A DNA stretch of 64,000 nucleotides from Colius striatus (GCF_028858725.1 NC_084769.1:11037501-11101500); one strand, 5' to 3'; counted from the stretch's first letter, positions 52,654 through 63,794 are shown. The notes: generated by a model from the letters alone, not told the origin. Numbers and translations are program-made.

Positions 52654-53002
52654 CAGTAAAATCTTGCTAATTCGCTGACCGCTAATCAGAGCATCTGATA
52701 GGTTTACACGTGCCCCCTGGTCTCTTCCCCACCTCTCTGCAATGGTCTAAAAAAGTACTGTAGCGAGGTCTCCTATTAGTAATACTGTATTACTTCACCC
52801 AAGTATACTCCAGAATCTCTATGAGTATACTGAGAGGTACAAGAAGTATTGAAAACTAAATTTACAGTTGTCAAAATAAATGAACAAAGTACCTTTTGTG
52901 ACGTGACATCCTTGCTTTTATTGCCTGCTTCTTCACTATTCTCAAAATTGTCATTTGCAAAGGGTTTCAGAGGCATTGCTGCGAATTATTGGGGTTCTAC
53001 TG
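52654..53002. mobile_element. Tigger/pogo-like non-autonomous DNA transposon remnant
   Basis: The left end CAGTAAAATCTTGCTAATTC and the reverse complement of the right end CAGTAGAACCCCAATAATTC agree at 17 of the first 24 positions without gaps. Each end is flanked outward by TA, the target duplicated by Tc1/mariner-pogo elements. The 349-bp interior has no transposase. The CAGTAGAACC terminus is typical of pogo/Tigger-type elements, from memory. It lies 3.8 kb after the ZNF148 stop codon, within the candidate long 3' UTR. Confidence 0.65.
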
Positions 53003-53839
53003 TAACTTTTGGAGTTTATTCTCAACTATTCATGTTCTCCAATGAAAACTTTCCACTTGAACAGATCTGTTATATCCCGTGCTTGTTCAGAATATTTTTA
53101 TAGTCTTTGTAACATATGTAGTAACAGTTTGAAATGAACCAGAATATTTGGATGGATGCACTCTGGATTTTGCAGCATTGGATTTCTTTATGTATGTATA
53201 ACTGCTAACTAAATTTTCTTGGGGTTTTTTTGAGAGCTTTGATTTTCTTTTTCTTCTTCGTTTGCTTGTTTTAATACCATTGCAAAGGAAAATCCTAACG
53301 CTCCTGGGAATCCGTTTGGGAATTTTAACGGGCAGAAATACGCTTTATGCAGTCGGTACCAGTGCACATGTGAACTTTCAAAGTACACGGTTGGTACTGA
53401 AGCAAATGAATAATGTTACAGTTTCCTGGTGTTAAAAGTTTTACTAAAGTGAAGCCTTGTAACTTTGAAAGTTCATTCAGCGTAACGGTGATGCATGTTT
53501 ATGCTAGGCATGTAATGCATTCAGTTAAAACTCACTCTGCAAAGGACAAGTACTCGGGAAGTATTGCTGCAAATGACAAGAAATGTCTCTGAGTTAAAAT
53601 TTAAACTTTTGTTCAGTTTTCAATTGCTTTGTGTCAGGGAAAGAAATTTCTAGTCCCTTTTGCTCTACTTGGCATATAAAACCTAACGTTTCCTGTTTAA
53701 AATGACATCTTTCGGTAGGAAACACAAACTGAGGCAAGCAAACATTTCTAAGAGCTGTTTCTTGCTTTCCTTAATCCAATGGATGGAAAGGTAATATTGT
53801 GTAAACAACATTATTTTATTTTTTTATGCAATATCATGC

Positions 53840-53847
53840 TGTAAATA
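53840..53847 (+). promoter_or_regulatory. Pumilio-type response element
   Basis: TGTAAATA, a perfect PUM consensus, in the distal part of the candidate ZNF148 3' UTR. Confidence 0.4.
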
Positions 53848-54090
53848 TGATTTATCAAATAAGGATGTACCTATGATTGAATCTTTGATTCTGCACAGCT
53901 AGAGTTTATATATAAATATAAATGTGTCTTGACAATCAAGGACTTATGTCAGTCTTCCTTTATGACGTTTCTTATTGTTATGCATTCCATTTGTTCGACT
54001 TGAGTATTTGTATTGTCTGTAAAGTATGTAATGTTTTTATAGCTTGTTTAAAAAAACAAAACAAAAACAAAACACACAAATGAAAAAGCC

Positions 54091-54098
54091 TGTAAATA
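54091..54098 (+). promoter_or_regulatory. Pumilio-type response element
   Basis: TGTAAATA, the third perfect PUM consensus in the candidate 3' UTR, 251 bases after the second. A TGTTTACA 8-mer matching the miR-30 seed lies 221 bases further on (54312-54319). Confidence 0.4.
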
Positions 54099-54695
54099 CC
54101 TACGAACTGATCAGAGTACCGCTCTGTTAGGAGGCAAACCATGATGTACTGTTTGTAAGCAATAATACATGACAGTGCTAACTTTACGAGTAGCATAAGG
54201 ATAAGTTCCAAAAATACCTTTGGGAGTCAATAGCCTTGTTTGAGTTAATGACTATTCTTAAGCATTTTTTTATAAATAAATTCAATGTCCTCCTGCTGGA
54301 GTATATACCATTGTTTACACAGCACAATTTCAGTCTCAGAGGGGACAACCTTTAGATCTATGGCTTCATCAGTACACACTTTTGAGTGAGAAAGGAATGG
54401 CTTGGCTGCACTTCTGCGAGAGGAGGAAGACTGCAAAAGTCGAATAGCTGTGTCTCTCAAGGATGAGAGATACTATTCTGCTTCTGTGCTGATTCCTGAC
54501 AGTTCCATCTACTTAAATTTGGAGTCTTTTAGTCCTGACGTTGAACTGATGAGACTTGGTCCTCCAGTAGAAAAGAGTAGTTCTCTTCTTATTTCATATG
54601 CAGATAAACAGTGAACTTACAAGTCACTTCTTCATTGGAGTTGTGTATTTTTCCAATGCCGAGCTATGAGATGATGAGATGGGTTTATTGCGATA

Positions 54696-54701
54696 AATAA
54701 A
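54696..54701 (+). terminator. ZNF148: Distal poly(A) signal AATAAA
   Basis: AATAAA in GCGATAAATAAACTAAATG. It is one of two candidates for the distal end of a long ZNF148 3' UTR. Confidence 0.35.
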
Positions 54702-55107
54702 CTAAATGTCAAACTTATAGTTTGAATTGAATAGGTATTAGACTGTACAGAGCAGCATAACTATTTGAACAGTCATCACTGCTTTAGAACCCCCCCCTCC
54801 CAATTTATAAATGTATATGACCTACATTTTATAGAAAGGAAAAAAAAAGTTTTTAAATGCTAGTCATTTATATAATATGTGCTTTGAAGGATTTGCTAGT
54901 CCACTTCTGTCACTTTTAGTACACTGGTATCTTTTATATGTAATGTATGCTTTTTATTATTATTATTGTAGTAAAGCATTTCAGTAGGAGGAATTTTGCA
55001 ACAGTATGAGGAGTTGAAATTTTCATTGTCAGAAATGAATTATACTGGACTTTGTCTGTGTAGTCTTGTCTTTCTTTTAATGCTGTCTGGAAGGGAACTT
55101 GGTATTC

Positions 55108-55113
55108 AATAAA
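55108..55113 (+). terminator. ZNF148: Distal poly(A) signal AATAAA
   Basis: AATAAA in GGTATTCAATAAAGCAAGTGACC, followed by T-rich CTCCTTTTATTTTGAAGG. Of the distal candidates it has the best downstream U/GU-rich context, and it would give a 3' UTR of about 6.2 kb. Confidence 0.45.
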
Positions 55114-55135
55114 GCAAGTGACCTCCTTTTATTTT

Positions 55136-58100
55136 GAAGGCATACTATGTATTGCTGAATTGGATCTGGAAATATGAATTGGAAGACAGACAAATTAGCA
55201 CAAAATCTAGCGTACAGAAGAAATTGTGTTATGAAAAAATCTGATGAGGTCTATAGTGGCACACTGTTACAGTGCATTTCTGATATAGTGTTATTTCCTG
55301 AAGTCCAAATGCCTTCTGTGTACTTCAATTAATACACAAAAAACCCCAAAACAAACAAAAAAAAATCCACATAGATGATTTTAGGATAAATAGGTTTATT
55401 TCAATACTTAGACAATATTTCTTTATCCTACAATATCTATTCCGTCCCTTTATTAGCAGACAAAAGACCGTAACCTGAATTCCATCAGTAAGAGTATGTA
55501 TATATGAGAGATGCGTTTGTAGGAACCTGAAAAGTGATTTGTGTATTCCTTATGTTTCTGACAGAAATCAGTATGTGAGTCTTTATTCCTGTGAAATGAG
55601 GAAATGCCTGATACTGAGAGAGTGAGTGAGTGAGTGTATGTGCGTGTGTACATGAAAGATGTTTGAGTCTCATGGCAAAAATGATACAAGTATAAAAGGA
55701 TTTAATGTAGCTCAAGTGACATGTTTAATATGTAAAAGAAACGTTTAAATTTCATAATTCAAAAAAGACAAAAATAGTTTTGCAGGGAACAAAACTATTT
55801 GGATAGCAGGCTTGACCAAATGAATTTTTTTTTGGTTAAACTTGATATATTTTAAATGATTCTATTTCTGCCTTTATTTCTGCCCTAAAAGCAACTTTAA
55901 AATATTTTGGGAGTTACTCTTCCTGTTCATTTGACTGTGAGTGTAATTTATATCATGGTTTACAAAATGTGGCATGAAGGATTGGATTGTTTTATCTGTA
56001 TAATACAACGAAAGATTGCTCTTTTTTTTTTTTTACATAATCATGGTAAATGGTATTGTATTCTTAGGGTTGATTTCATCATTAAGTGACTTAATGAGTT
56101 TCATCACTTTTGACATTGTTTTCTTATGGTTAACTTAGTCTTTTGGGGTTTATAATACCCTCCTATGTATTGTGATACTAAGGGAAGTTATGTTTTTGCT
56201 TTATTTTTAATTAAACTAATAGTTTGATAATTTATACTTGCAAATGATGCATTTTAAATGTGGTCACTTGCTGTTTGAAAAATAAAAATATAGAATACTG
56301 TTTTATGAATAGACTTTAGCAGTATTTTTCATGTTAGAGGATTTCAAACAAGATGTGCTTTGTCAGTGAGACAGACCGAAGGCATGTAAAGATACGTGTC
56401 GTCACGCAAGAGCTGAAGTGGATGCTTTCAAAACTTAAAAGGCATCTTTAAATGTTTAACTTGAGACATACAAAAACCTATTTGGATGTTCTTTCCCTTT
56501 GGAACTCCTTCTTACCTCCTTTGATTATCTGACAGAATATCTGACCTTAATTTTAATCTTGGTCCTTTTAGAAGATTGCACTGGAATCACTTTAACAGAA
56601 CACCTAGTGTTCAACCAGCTCTCCTCTTGTGATTTGTTTGCACTAGAAGGAGTTCATTCAGTGCCGATAACTCTTCCTGTAAATAAGAATCAGGACTTTG
56701 TTTTAACGTCAGTTGTAAGAAAGGTAAACTCACTCAAGGTTTCAGGTCTGTTGGATAACGCTATGCCATGAGTGCACTGCATTTTGTAGTGTGCAGGATA
56801 CAGAGTATGTGTGACGTAGGGATTTTTTTCCTATCATTGAAGAAAATCATTTAAAAGTTTTGAGGATCACAGAATTCATGCACTTAAAAAACCAACAATG
56901 TGCCCGTGGCAATAATTACTGACGCTTTAGTTTTCTTACCTTTATTTATTTGTGTTGAAGGCATTGTTTCCCCTGTATCTTTTGGTAGGGTCCCTTCTGA
57001 TAAAAGATGACCTTTGTGAAGCATGTGTCTCTTGTCGATTTTACTTTGTGTACAAACAAGTTTGAGTAAGGAAAATGTTAAAAGTCACACAGTCCCTTTT
57101 AAAGAGGGGAAAACAAAAAGCTAGTGAAGTTGTATGTTAAGACTTGAACCACCGGGATGTGTGAGTCTCGGCCGTGAGTGCTCCCCTCTGGGTGGGTGCA
57201 GCCGTGGTCGGGAGCCGCAGGGTCACAGCCACCTCGCCTCGGGAACCTCCTCAGGGCAGCGCTGCCTGCACACCAGGAGCTCCTCTGGCTGGGCCTAAAC
57301 TCCTTCCCAGGATTTTTAACCCAGTTGTCTGTGCATGGAGGCAGAGAAAGGACGCGCAGAGATTTGCCGCTGTGTCTTATCCCGGGGCCAGCAGCCTTAG
57401 CCAGGGACGGCTGTGCAGAGTGCGAGGCGGGAAGAGATGAACTCAGCACAGAGGTTTCTGAAATTGGCCTTAGGAAGGCTGCCCTAATGCAGCCCCTCTC
57501 AGCTGTGTGAGGCCACAGGCACTGCTGTCTCATAGGGCCTTTATGTACTTCTGAAGTGTGGAGACAATACAGCAACTGACTTGATAGGATTTTGTTTCAC
57601 TATGACTCTGGTGTTGTGTTTTGGGATTGTTTTTTAAAATAGCCTCTCAATGTGGTATGTTAACACCCAGCCAGTACAGTAACTACTTTTAATGGTTTGC
57701 TGTTTTAACAGTTTTATATTGTGGGTGCATTCTGCAATATGCCCCAGTAGTGTCCGTGTACTCACCCACCCAGCTTGTCTGTAGCTTTGTTATGTTTTCC
57801 TCTGTCAGTTACACTGATTTTTATTTATTTTAACTATGCAGTGGAAATAAGAAATTAAAACTGATAGTTTCTGCTTACTGACTTTCATGGTTAAAATTGG
57901 CAAGTAGTAAAGCAATACTGAAAGGAACACACTTTTCAATACTTTGATTTTCAAAAGAATTGCCAGAACCTGCATTTTGTATTGAGAAAAAGAATCCATT
58001 AAATTAGCCTTTTTTTTTCTAGGAGAAGGAAACTTTTAAGTTAAAATGATTGGTTATTTGTTTATTTAGAGGGTTAAAAAAATAAATCTTTCTCTGAAAT

Positions 58101-61100
58101 GTACATTTTCCTTGCACTGCACAAGAGAAACCATTTTGTAGCTTCAGGATAGGCAGCGGCTTATGAGAGCAGACAGGTTTGGAGGTGGATTGGTTTAGGG
58201 CGGTAGTCTGCAAGTGGTCAATGTATTGGTTGTTTCCTGCATTGCACTTACCAAATCAACAGAAGATAGTTTCCTGTAGAATATTGTTTGCTTTTTTTGT
58301 CTGCTTCAGTTATCAAGCTGTGAAGTTTAAAGAAGAAAGCTGGCTACTGGAACAGGGGTTAGAATGGAGTCTGAGTGTGTGGCCCTTGCAGAAACCATCA
58401 GTCCTGCTTTGGTCAATCAGGTAAGTTGCCTCCTCTGCAGTGTCCGAAAGTGAAGTGTCCACTTTCACAGCAGGGCTGCTCAGCAGGTTCCTACATCCCT
58501 GCTGCAGCATCTGCTTTTGCATTTCAAAGGCAGTCACGTGCATACACGTCTTAGTCACCGGCAGAAGTGAAGTATGAGGATTTGGTGAGGTTCCATCTCA
58601 AAATGTGTGTGCGCACATATTGTTTGCAGCCTAGCCTACTGCATCACTTTGGACAATGTTGACAGCCATGCACGTCATGCAAAAAGCAGGGGATCCCGTT
58701 CCTCCCTCCGTCATTTGTACTTTCTGGATGTTACTGCGTGTACAGATAACTGCCCTTTTTGCCACATGGGGCCCATCTCCCTGGGCAGCTCTACCTGTCA
58801 TACATAGGAGAGCCACAGCAGGTTACTTGGTGATTGTTGTCTGGTGCTGCCGGCTGGTAGTGAAGTGGTTTGGCTTCTGTTTGGCCAAGTGGCTGCACCT
58901 TTCAGGCCTCTCAGCTGGAAATATGGGTGTCTAGTCCCAAAACAAGCTTTGTGCAGCTGCCTTTTGAGAGATCGGTGCAGGGACCGGTGCTTGTATGTAG
59001 CTGCCTTCGTTTAGAGGAGGCAATTCCTTGTCAGCTGCACTGCCTGAGACAGAGAAGCTGGCCCAGCTGTGGAAGTGCAAAGCTGTGCAAATGTTAAGTG
59101 TTCACTTTTATTTACCTTTCCCCCCCCGCGTTCATGGTCAGATGTGATCGGTAGTGCCATGTCAGGAAGGCAGAAGTAACAGAGCCTTTGATAACTGCTG
59201 TTAGATCACAAGCACTAGCCTAGTCTACATGAAACCTAAGAGTATCCCATTATTTTGGAAGTGTAATTTGAAAACATCTCTGTGATGTAATATTAATAAT
59301 GACTGTTCAAGATTTCTAACTTCTGTAGTCTGAAAGCTCCTCAGGAGCAGCACTTCTTTAATCAGTCTGTCTTATTGAGAGGTAAACTGAGTCACGAGAG
59401 ATGATAAAGCAACGACTACCAGTGCTGGGAATATGCACAGCCTAATGGCAACGTGGTCTCAACCATGCAGTAGTGTGTTAGGACAAAGCAGCAGCAGCTC
59501 AGAGGATGGTGATTTGGTGGTTCTCTCTCAGGTCCTGTATTCCATTTGTCTTGCCTGTTCCCAAAATCATCTTTGTTCCAAAGCTAATTACAGACAGATC
59601 AGAACCACCTAAGAAAATTACAGCTGGGAGAGACAGGTAAGCGAGTGCCAGGATACCAGTGTGCCGAGTGATCTGTTCCTCCAAAGGAGGACTTTCTTTA
59701 GGACAGCATTTGTTATCTTAAAGGAAGGTGTCAAAGTAAGCAGTAGGAGCAATCCCCTGGTACAACATGGAGCTAGAGTGGCAGATCTTGCAGCTGCTTC
59801 TAAATGAGCTGTAAGGACAGTGTCAGTCTCCACATTGGGTATGGAAATGTCATTTTAAGGAACTGAAATGAGAATGTTGTTTGAGGTGATGCTTAGTTAC
59901 TATCTTGATAGCTGCTGTTACCACACACTGAACAAAGTCAGGTAGCAATGCATCTTAAAAGCTAAGTAGTTTACTGTTACAACGGTGAGTGAATTCCAAC
60001 AGAAAAAAGCCATGTCTCCACTTCCTCTAGGAACATCCACTTTCTGCCTTTCCTGCAGGTGCAGGCCTTGTCAGGAGGCCATTGAGCAATGGGATGAGCT
60101 GAATTGGGCAGTTTATTCACGGTCTGTGCTCTGTGTACGTGGAAGTTGGCTTCCACGTCGCTGTGTTAGGAAAGATGGGTATGTCTGGCAGCTGAAGATG
60201 GTGATGAGGTTCGTAATCATTAACATCCATTGTGCTAAGAATCAATCCTTCATTTCATGGTATGGCTCAGACCTGTGGATGTTTCAACTCTGCATCTCTT
60301 GCTGACTGACCTCAGTGCCACTGCCTTGTCAGTTTCTGGGGGTGTGGTTGCATCTTTGACACCTCTGTGGTTTTCCCATACCTGTTTTACCCCACATAAC
60401 TTGTTACTTCTTTTGCTCTCTTAAATACATCCCCTGGAGAGGCTTCCACCGAGTGACACCATACAGATTGACTGAAAGTCTTCTCAAGTCCCAGTTCAGG
60501 ATGTCCAATGCTGAGGTCTGACAGGTTCATTGTTATAACATGAGGGAAAGGATTGCTGGTGTGTGACTCCCAGCTAGGCCTCACACCCCAGAACTGGCCC
60601 TTGATAAAGCAATTGTATGTTTTAGCTGTGTTTTCCCCCCTTTAACTCCCAGCAGAGTTAAGGTACTCAGCATAAGAAGAGAGAATTTTTAATTGGGACT
60701 CTTAAAAAAGGGTTTGTGCTGGTTTTCCTGGAAGGTGGTTTAGACCTCGCTTGAACAGGCTGTTGGCAGAACCAGCTGTGAGTCACCCAGCCAACCCCAG
60801 CGTGCCCTGGGGAAACTCAAACCCTTCCACATCATCACATACTCGTCACAAGTCATCTCGTAACAGAGAGCTGCCTCTCTTGCGTTCAGGTTACCGCTTT
60901 ATTTCCAAAACCTGATCTTTAAAGAAAGCAAATGGCTTTGCACATGACGGCCACTGGCTTGCCCTTGGAGATGTGATGGTGTGTGTCAGCCCACGGTTCT
61001 GCCCACATGTGGAGTAGGGACAAGCAGCCCTGCTGAAGGAGTGCTGCCTACTGCCTTCTCTTGCTAAGGAAAACGTTGAAAATTGCCATGACTTAAATAG

Positions 61101-62160
61101 GAGCAGATGGAGACAAAGGGCGAGAGCTCCTGAAAGGGCATTTTAACAGCAGGGCTTGGTGATTCCAATGTGTCAATGTGATCCTTGAAAATACCTTTTG
61201 CTGTATTTCTGCAGTAGTTGTTTCCAGTGGGCAGGCAGGATTTCCTCCAGGAGTGCTCAGCAATGGGAGGGTGGCAGTGGGAACTGCCCCAAGCTTCTGT
61301 AGCTGTTGCTTAGCATGCACACGTGTGTGCAGGGACAGACATGCTGCAGGTGAGCTGCAGGGATCAGTCTGGACTGAACTAGTGACTCTCCAGTCAGTTC
61401 TACAACAAATCCCAGATGCTTGTTTCACATTCTGCCCTGGCCCTCAAGGTGAGAGAATCTGACTGAACCTGTTCCCAATTGTAAAGAGTGTGTCCTCCTT
61501 TGAAGGGAGCCAGAGGAGAACTCCCAAAATATTCCAGGAATGGGATATCTTGAAGGGAAATCCAACGATATCCTCAGTTAGGCTTCATCCTCCCTTGAGA
61601 AGGGTGTTCTGTCTTCCCTAACTGCTGCTTTCCTTTGCTGCCACTTGCTCGTTCTTGCTGTTTGTGTCTGAGAGTGAAGGCTTGTTTGCACTTTGCAGAA
61701 CACTGGAAAATCAAAGCAGCTTTGCTAGATTACCTGAGTGTCTTGTATGGATACTTTATTGAAAATCAAAGTGGCCCTAGCTCACTCCTTTTGGCTTGCG
61801 TCATTTTGGAAGTGAACAGAGTCGGTGAGTCCCATCCAAGTTCTAAGGAGGGGTGGCTAGCTTTAGATTCGATCCTGTCAACAGTGAGACTATCCCAGAT
61901 TTGTGCCTTTAATTCAGATGGAGCTTTGTCTATGCAAAGTAGCAGGATTTTTTGGCAGCCCTGAACAGGGAAGTTGAGCTGAATTGAGTTCCCATCGAAA
62001 GCAGGTTGCAGCCGCTCCTGTGCGTAACAGGAGTACCCTTTTCCCTCTCCTCCTGAAACCCCACAGCTGGGACTTTTAGTGTGGGGTTTGGGTGGGTTTT
62101 CTTTGCCAGACTCCTCAGAATTTCGGATTTAGTGGAAGCCCGCTCCTAACCCCTAATTAC
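55136..62160. other. Intergenic DNA between ZNF148 and the next CpG island
   Basis: No recognised gene. It is mostly AT-rich up to 57.1 kb, then holds a short GC-rich patch (57146-57440), then mixed composition. Several segments are bounded by good splice signals (56572-56723, 58310-58420, 59532-59636, 61699-61824), but their phases do not chain and none matches a protein I know; they are listed as findings. Confidence 0.5.
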
Positions 62161-62425
62161 TTCGGTATCCCACGTTCAGCGATGCGTGTGCCGCTGCCGA
62201 TCGCTTTGGCCTCCCCCGGAAGAAATAACCGGCGTGTTCCCCGGCTACCGCGAACTGTGGCGAACGAGTCGATCAAACGGGATGGGGGTGCGAGGGGCTC
62301 CCCGCGGCTGCGGCCCGGCCCGGCGCGGCGGGGGGGCCGCGCTGCCCGGCAGACGTGGCAGGCGCCCGGGGCCGCCCCGCGCGGGAGGCGGCGCCGCGGG
62401 ACGAGGGAGGGCCCGGGCGCGGCAG
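62160..62425 (+). other. Candidate untranslated first exon of the downstream gene
   Basis: It ends at the donor GGCGCGGCAG|GTGAGTGGGG inside the second CpG island. The start is nominal. I see no convincing coding frame; the open frames here follow the GC-rich composition. Confidence 0.4.
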
Positions 62426-62593
62426 GTGAGTGGGGCCGGGGCGGCAAGGGACCCCGCGGCGGGGCCGGGCCGGGGGACCTCGGGCCTGAGCGATGGGGAC
62501 GGCCCGGGGGCCGAGCAGGTGGCACCTGGCCTGACGACGCCCCTCGCTCCCGCTGGCCGGGGCGGTGCAGGGGCTCGCTCGGGGACGAGGCGG

Positions 62594-63047
62594 GCGCGGA
62601 GCGGGAGGAAAGGAAAGCTGAAAAAGCAAGACGGGGAGGGGGAGGAGAAAAAAAGGAAAGAGGAAAATGAAAGGCAAATAAAAACAGGAAAAAATAAGAT
62701 AAATAGAAAAGAAAGACATAGAAAAGAAATGGGGGAGAAAAAAAAAAAAGATAAATAGAAAAGAAGGAGAAATAGAAAAGAAGAAAGGAAAATAAAAAAT
62801 TAAACAGAAAAGAAAGGCCAAAAAGCCAGGAGAAAAAGGCAGAAAAAAAGAAAAAAGGCGATAAGAAGGAAAACAAAAGCAAAAAGGGGGGAGGGAGGAA
62901 AAAAAAAGCAAATAAAAAGTGGTGCGAAAGGACAAAAAAGAATAAAAGGAAGAGCGAAAAAAAGAAAAAGAAAAAACCTGGAAAATAAACCAACAAAACA
63001 CAATGACCAAAAAAAAAGATGCAAAAAAAAGAGGAAGGAAGAGCAAG
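62594..63047 (+). repeat. Polypurine (A/G-rich) tract
   Basis: About 450 bases that are nearly all A and G on the + strand, built from degenerate GAAAA, AATAGAAAAGAAAG and AAAAAGG units. It sits within the second CpG island. It explains the phenylalanine- and serine-rich open frames on the minus strand, which are not genes. Confidence 0.92.
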
Positions 63048-63250
63048 CAGGTACTTGCAGGGAGCGGGCTGGGCGGGCGCAGCGCCGAGGCCCGGAGCTG
63101 TTGGCACGGCGAAACCGGAGCCGTCTGACCGCAGCGGGAAATGAAAGCGCCGGGGGTGAGCCCGGGCTTGTTTCCCACCTCCCGTGCTCCGCAGCGGGGG
63201 TGACGCGGCACGGACAGGTAAAAGCGAGGAGCCAGCCGTCACGGTGAGTG

Positions 63251-63794
63251 ACTCACCGGGAACAACACAGCACTCTGATGCCCTTTAATTCCTGTCTCCT
63301 AAATTAGGTGTTTTAGGAAGTTGAGCTGGAGAAGAGGGGATTTATTAAAAGCCAAGTGTGGTTGGCTGCTGGGTCCCTTGAGGGAGGGAGGCCTGGGAGT
63401 CCCTCTGGCAGGGCCTGGGGCCGTGGGACCACCCGCAGCTGTGCTTGGGAAGGCATTAACCTTTCCCTCTTACCATCTGCCAGCTGCAGAGTAGCTGCTC
63501 ACAGCAGCCACCCTGAGCTCAGCTCACAAACGGCTTTAATGTGACAATTCATAAAGTGCTGTTGCTTTGAAAGGATGTGGAGGGCACGTAAATTTCATCG
63601 GTAGGAATCTGGTTTTATAGCAAAGGATAGAAGTGCTGCAGGAAAGGAGCTGAGCCTTTGTAGTGCTTCTGTGAGGAAGCTTACTAATGTTGTTCTGCTC
63701 TCTCGAGCACTCAATGGTATGGAAAGATTGAAACATCCATTCTTTAATTTATAGACAGGTTAGTGGCTTTGGCAGAAAATTTAGGAAAAGTTGT
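63251..63794. other. Flank or first intron of the downstream gene
   Basis: Sequence after the CpG island up to a CR1 copy. No exon is supported. Confidence 0.4.

Larger units (their letters stand above)
48886..55135 (+). other. ZNF148: ZNF148 3' UTR (extent uncertain)
   Basis: Sequence after the stop codon. Poly(A) signals at 49183, 49747 and 50092 would give UTRs of roughly 0.3, 0.9 and 1.2 kb. Mammalian ZNF148 mRNA has a multi-kilobase 3' UTR, so signals at 54696 or 55108 are plausible distal ends. It contains Pumilio-type TGTAAATA motifs, a short CR1 tail, an inverted-repeat transposon-like element, and AT/CA microsatellites. The true end needs RNA evidence. Confidence 0.6.
62160..63250 (+). 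promoter_or_regulatory. CpG-island promoter, probably of SLC12A8
   Basis: CpG-dense sequence at 62160-62600 and again at 63050-63245, interrupted by a polypurine tract. The + strand has consensus donors at 62425/62426 (GCGGCAG|GTGAGT), 63217/63218 (GACAG|GTAAAA) and 63243/63244 (TCACG|GTGAGT), as expected for untranslated first exons. In human, SLC12A8 follows ZNF148 in the same orientation, so this is the expected place for its promoter. No SLC12A8 coding sequence is present in the window, so the gene name rests on synteny alone. Confidence 0.6.

Noticed and set aside
57099-57575. 158-codon minus-strand open frame over the GC-rich patch
   Set aside because: Frames are open on both strands here because of local GC content. 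There is no domain and no splice support.
62157-63242. Minus-strand open frames of 361 and 312 codons, rich in F, S and L
   Set aside because: They are the reverse reading of a polypurine tract joined to CpG-island sequence. They look like membrane proteins only because of TTT/TTC/CTT codons.
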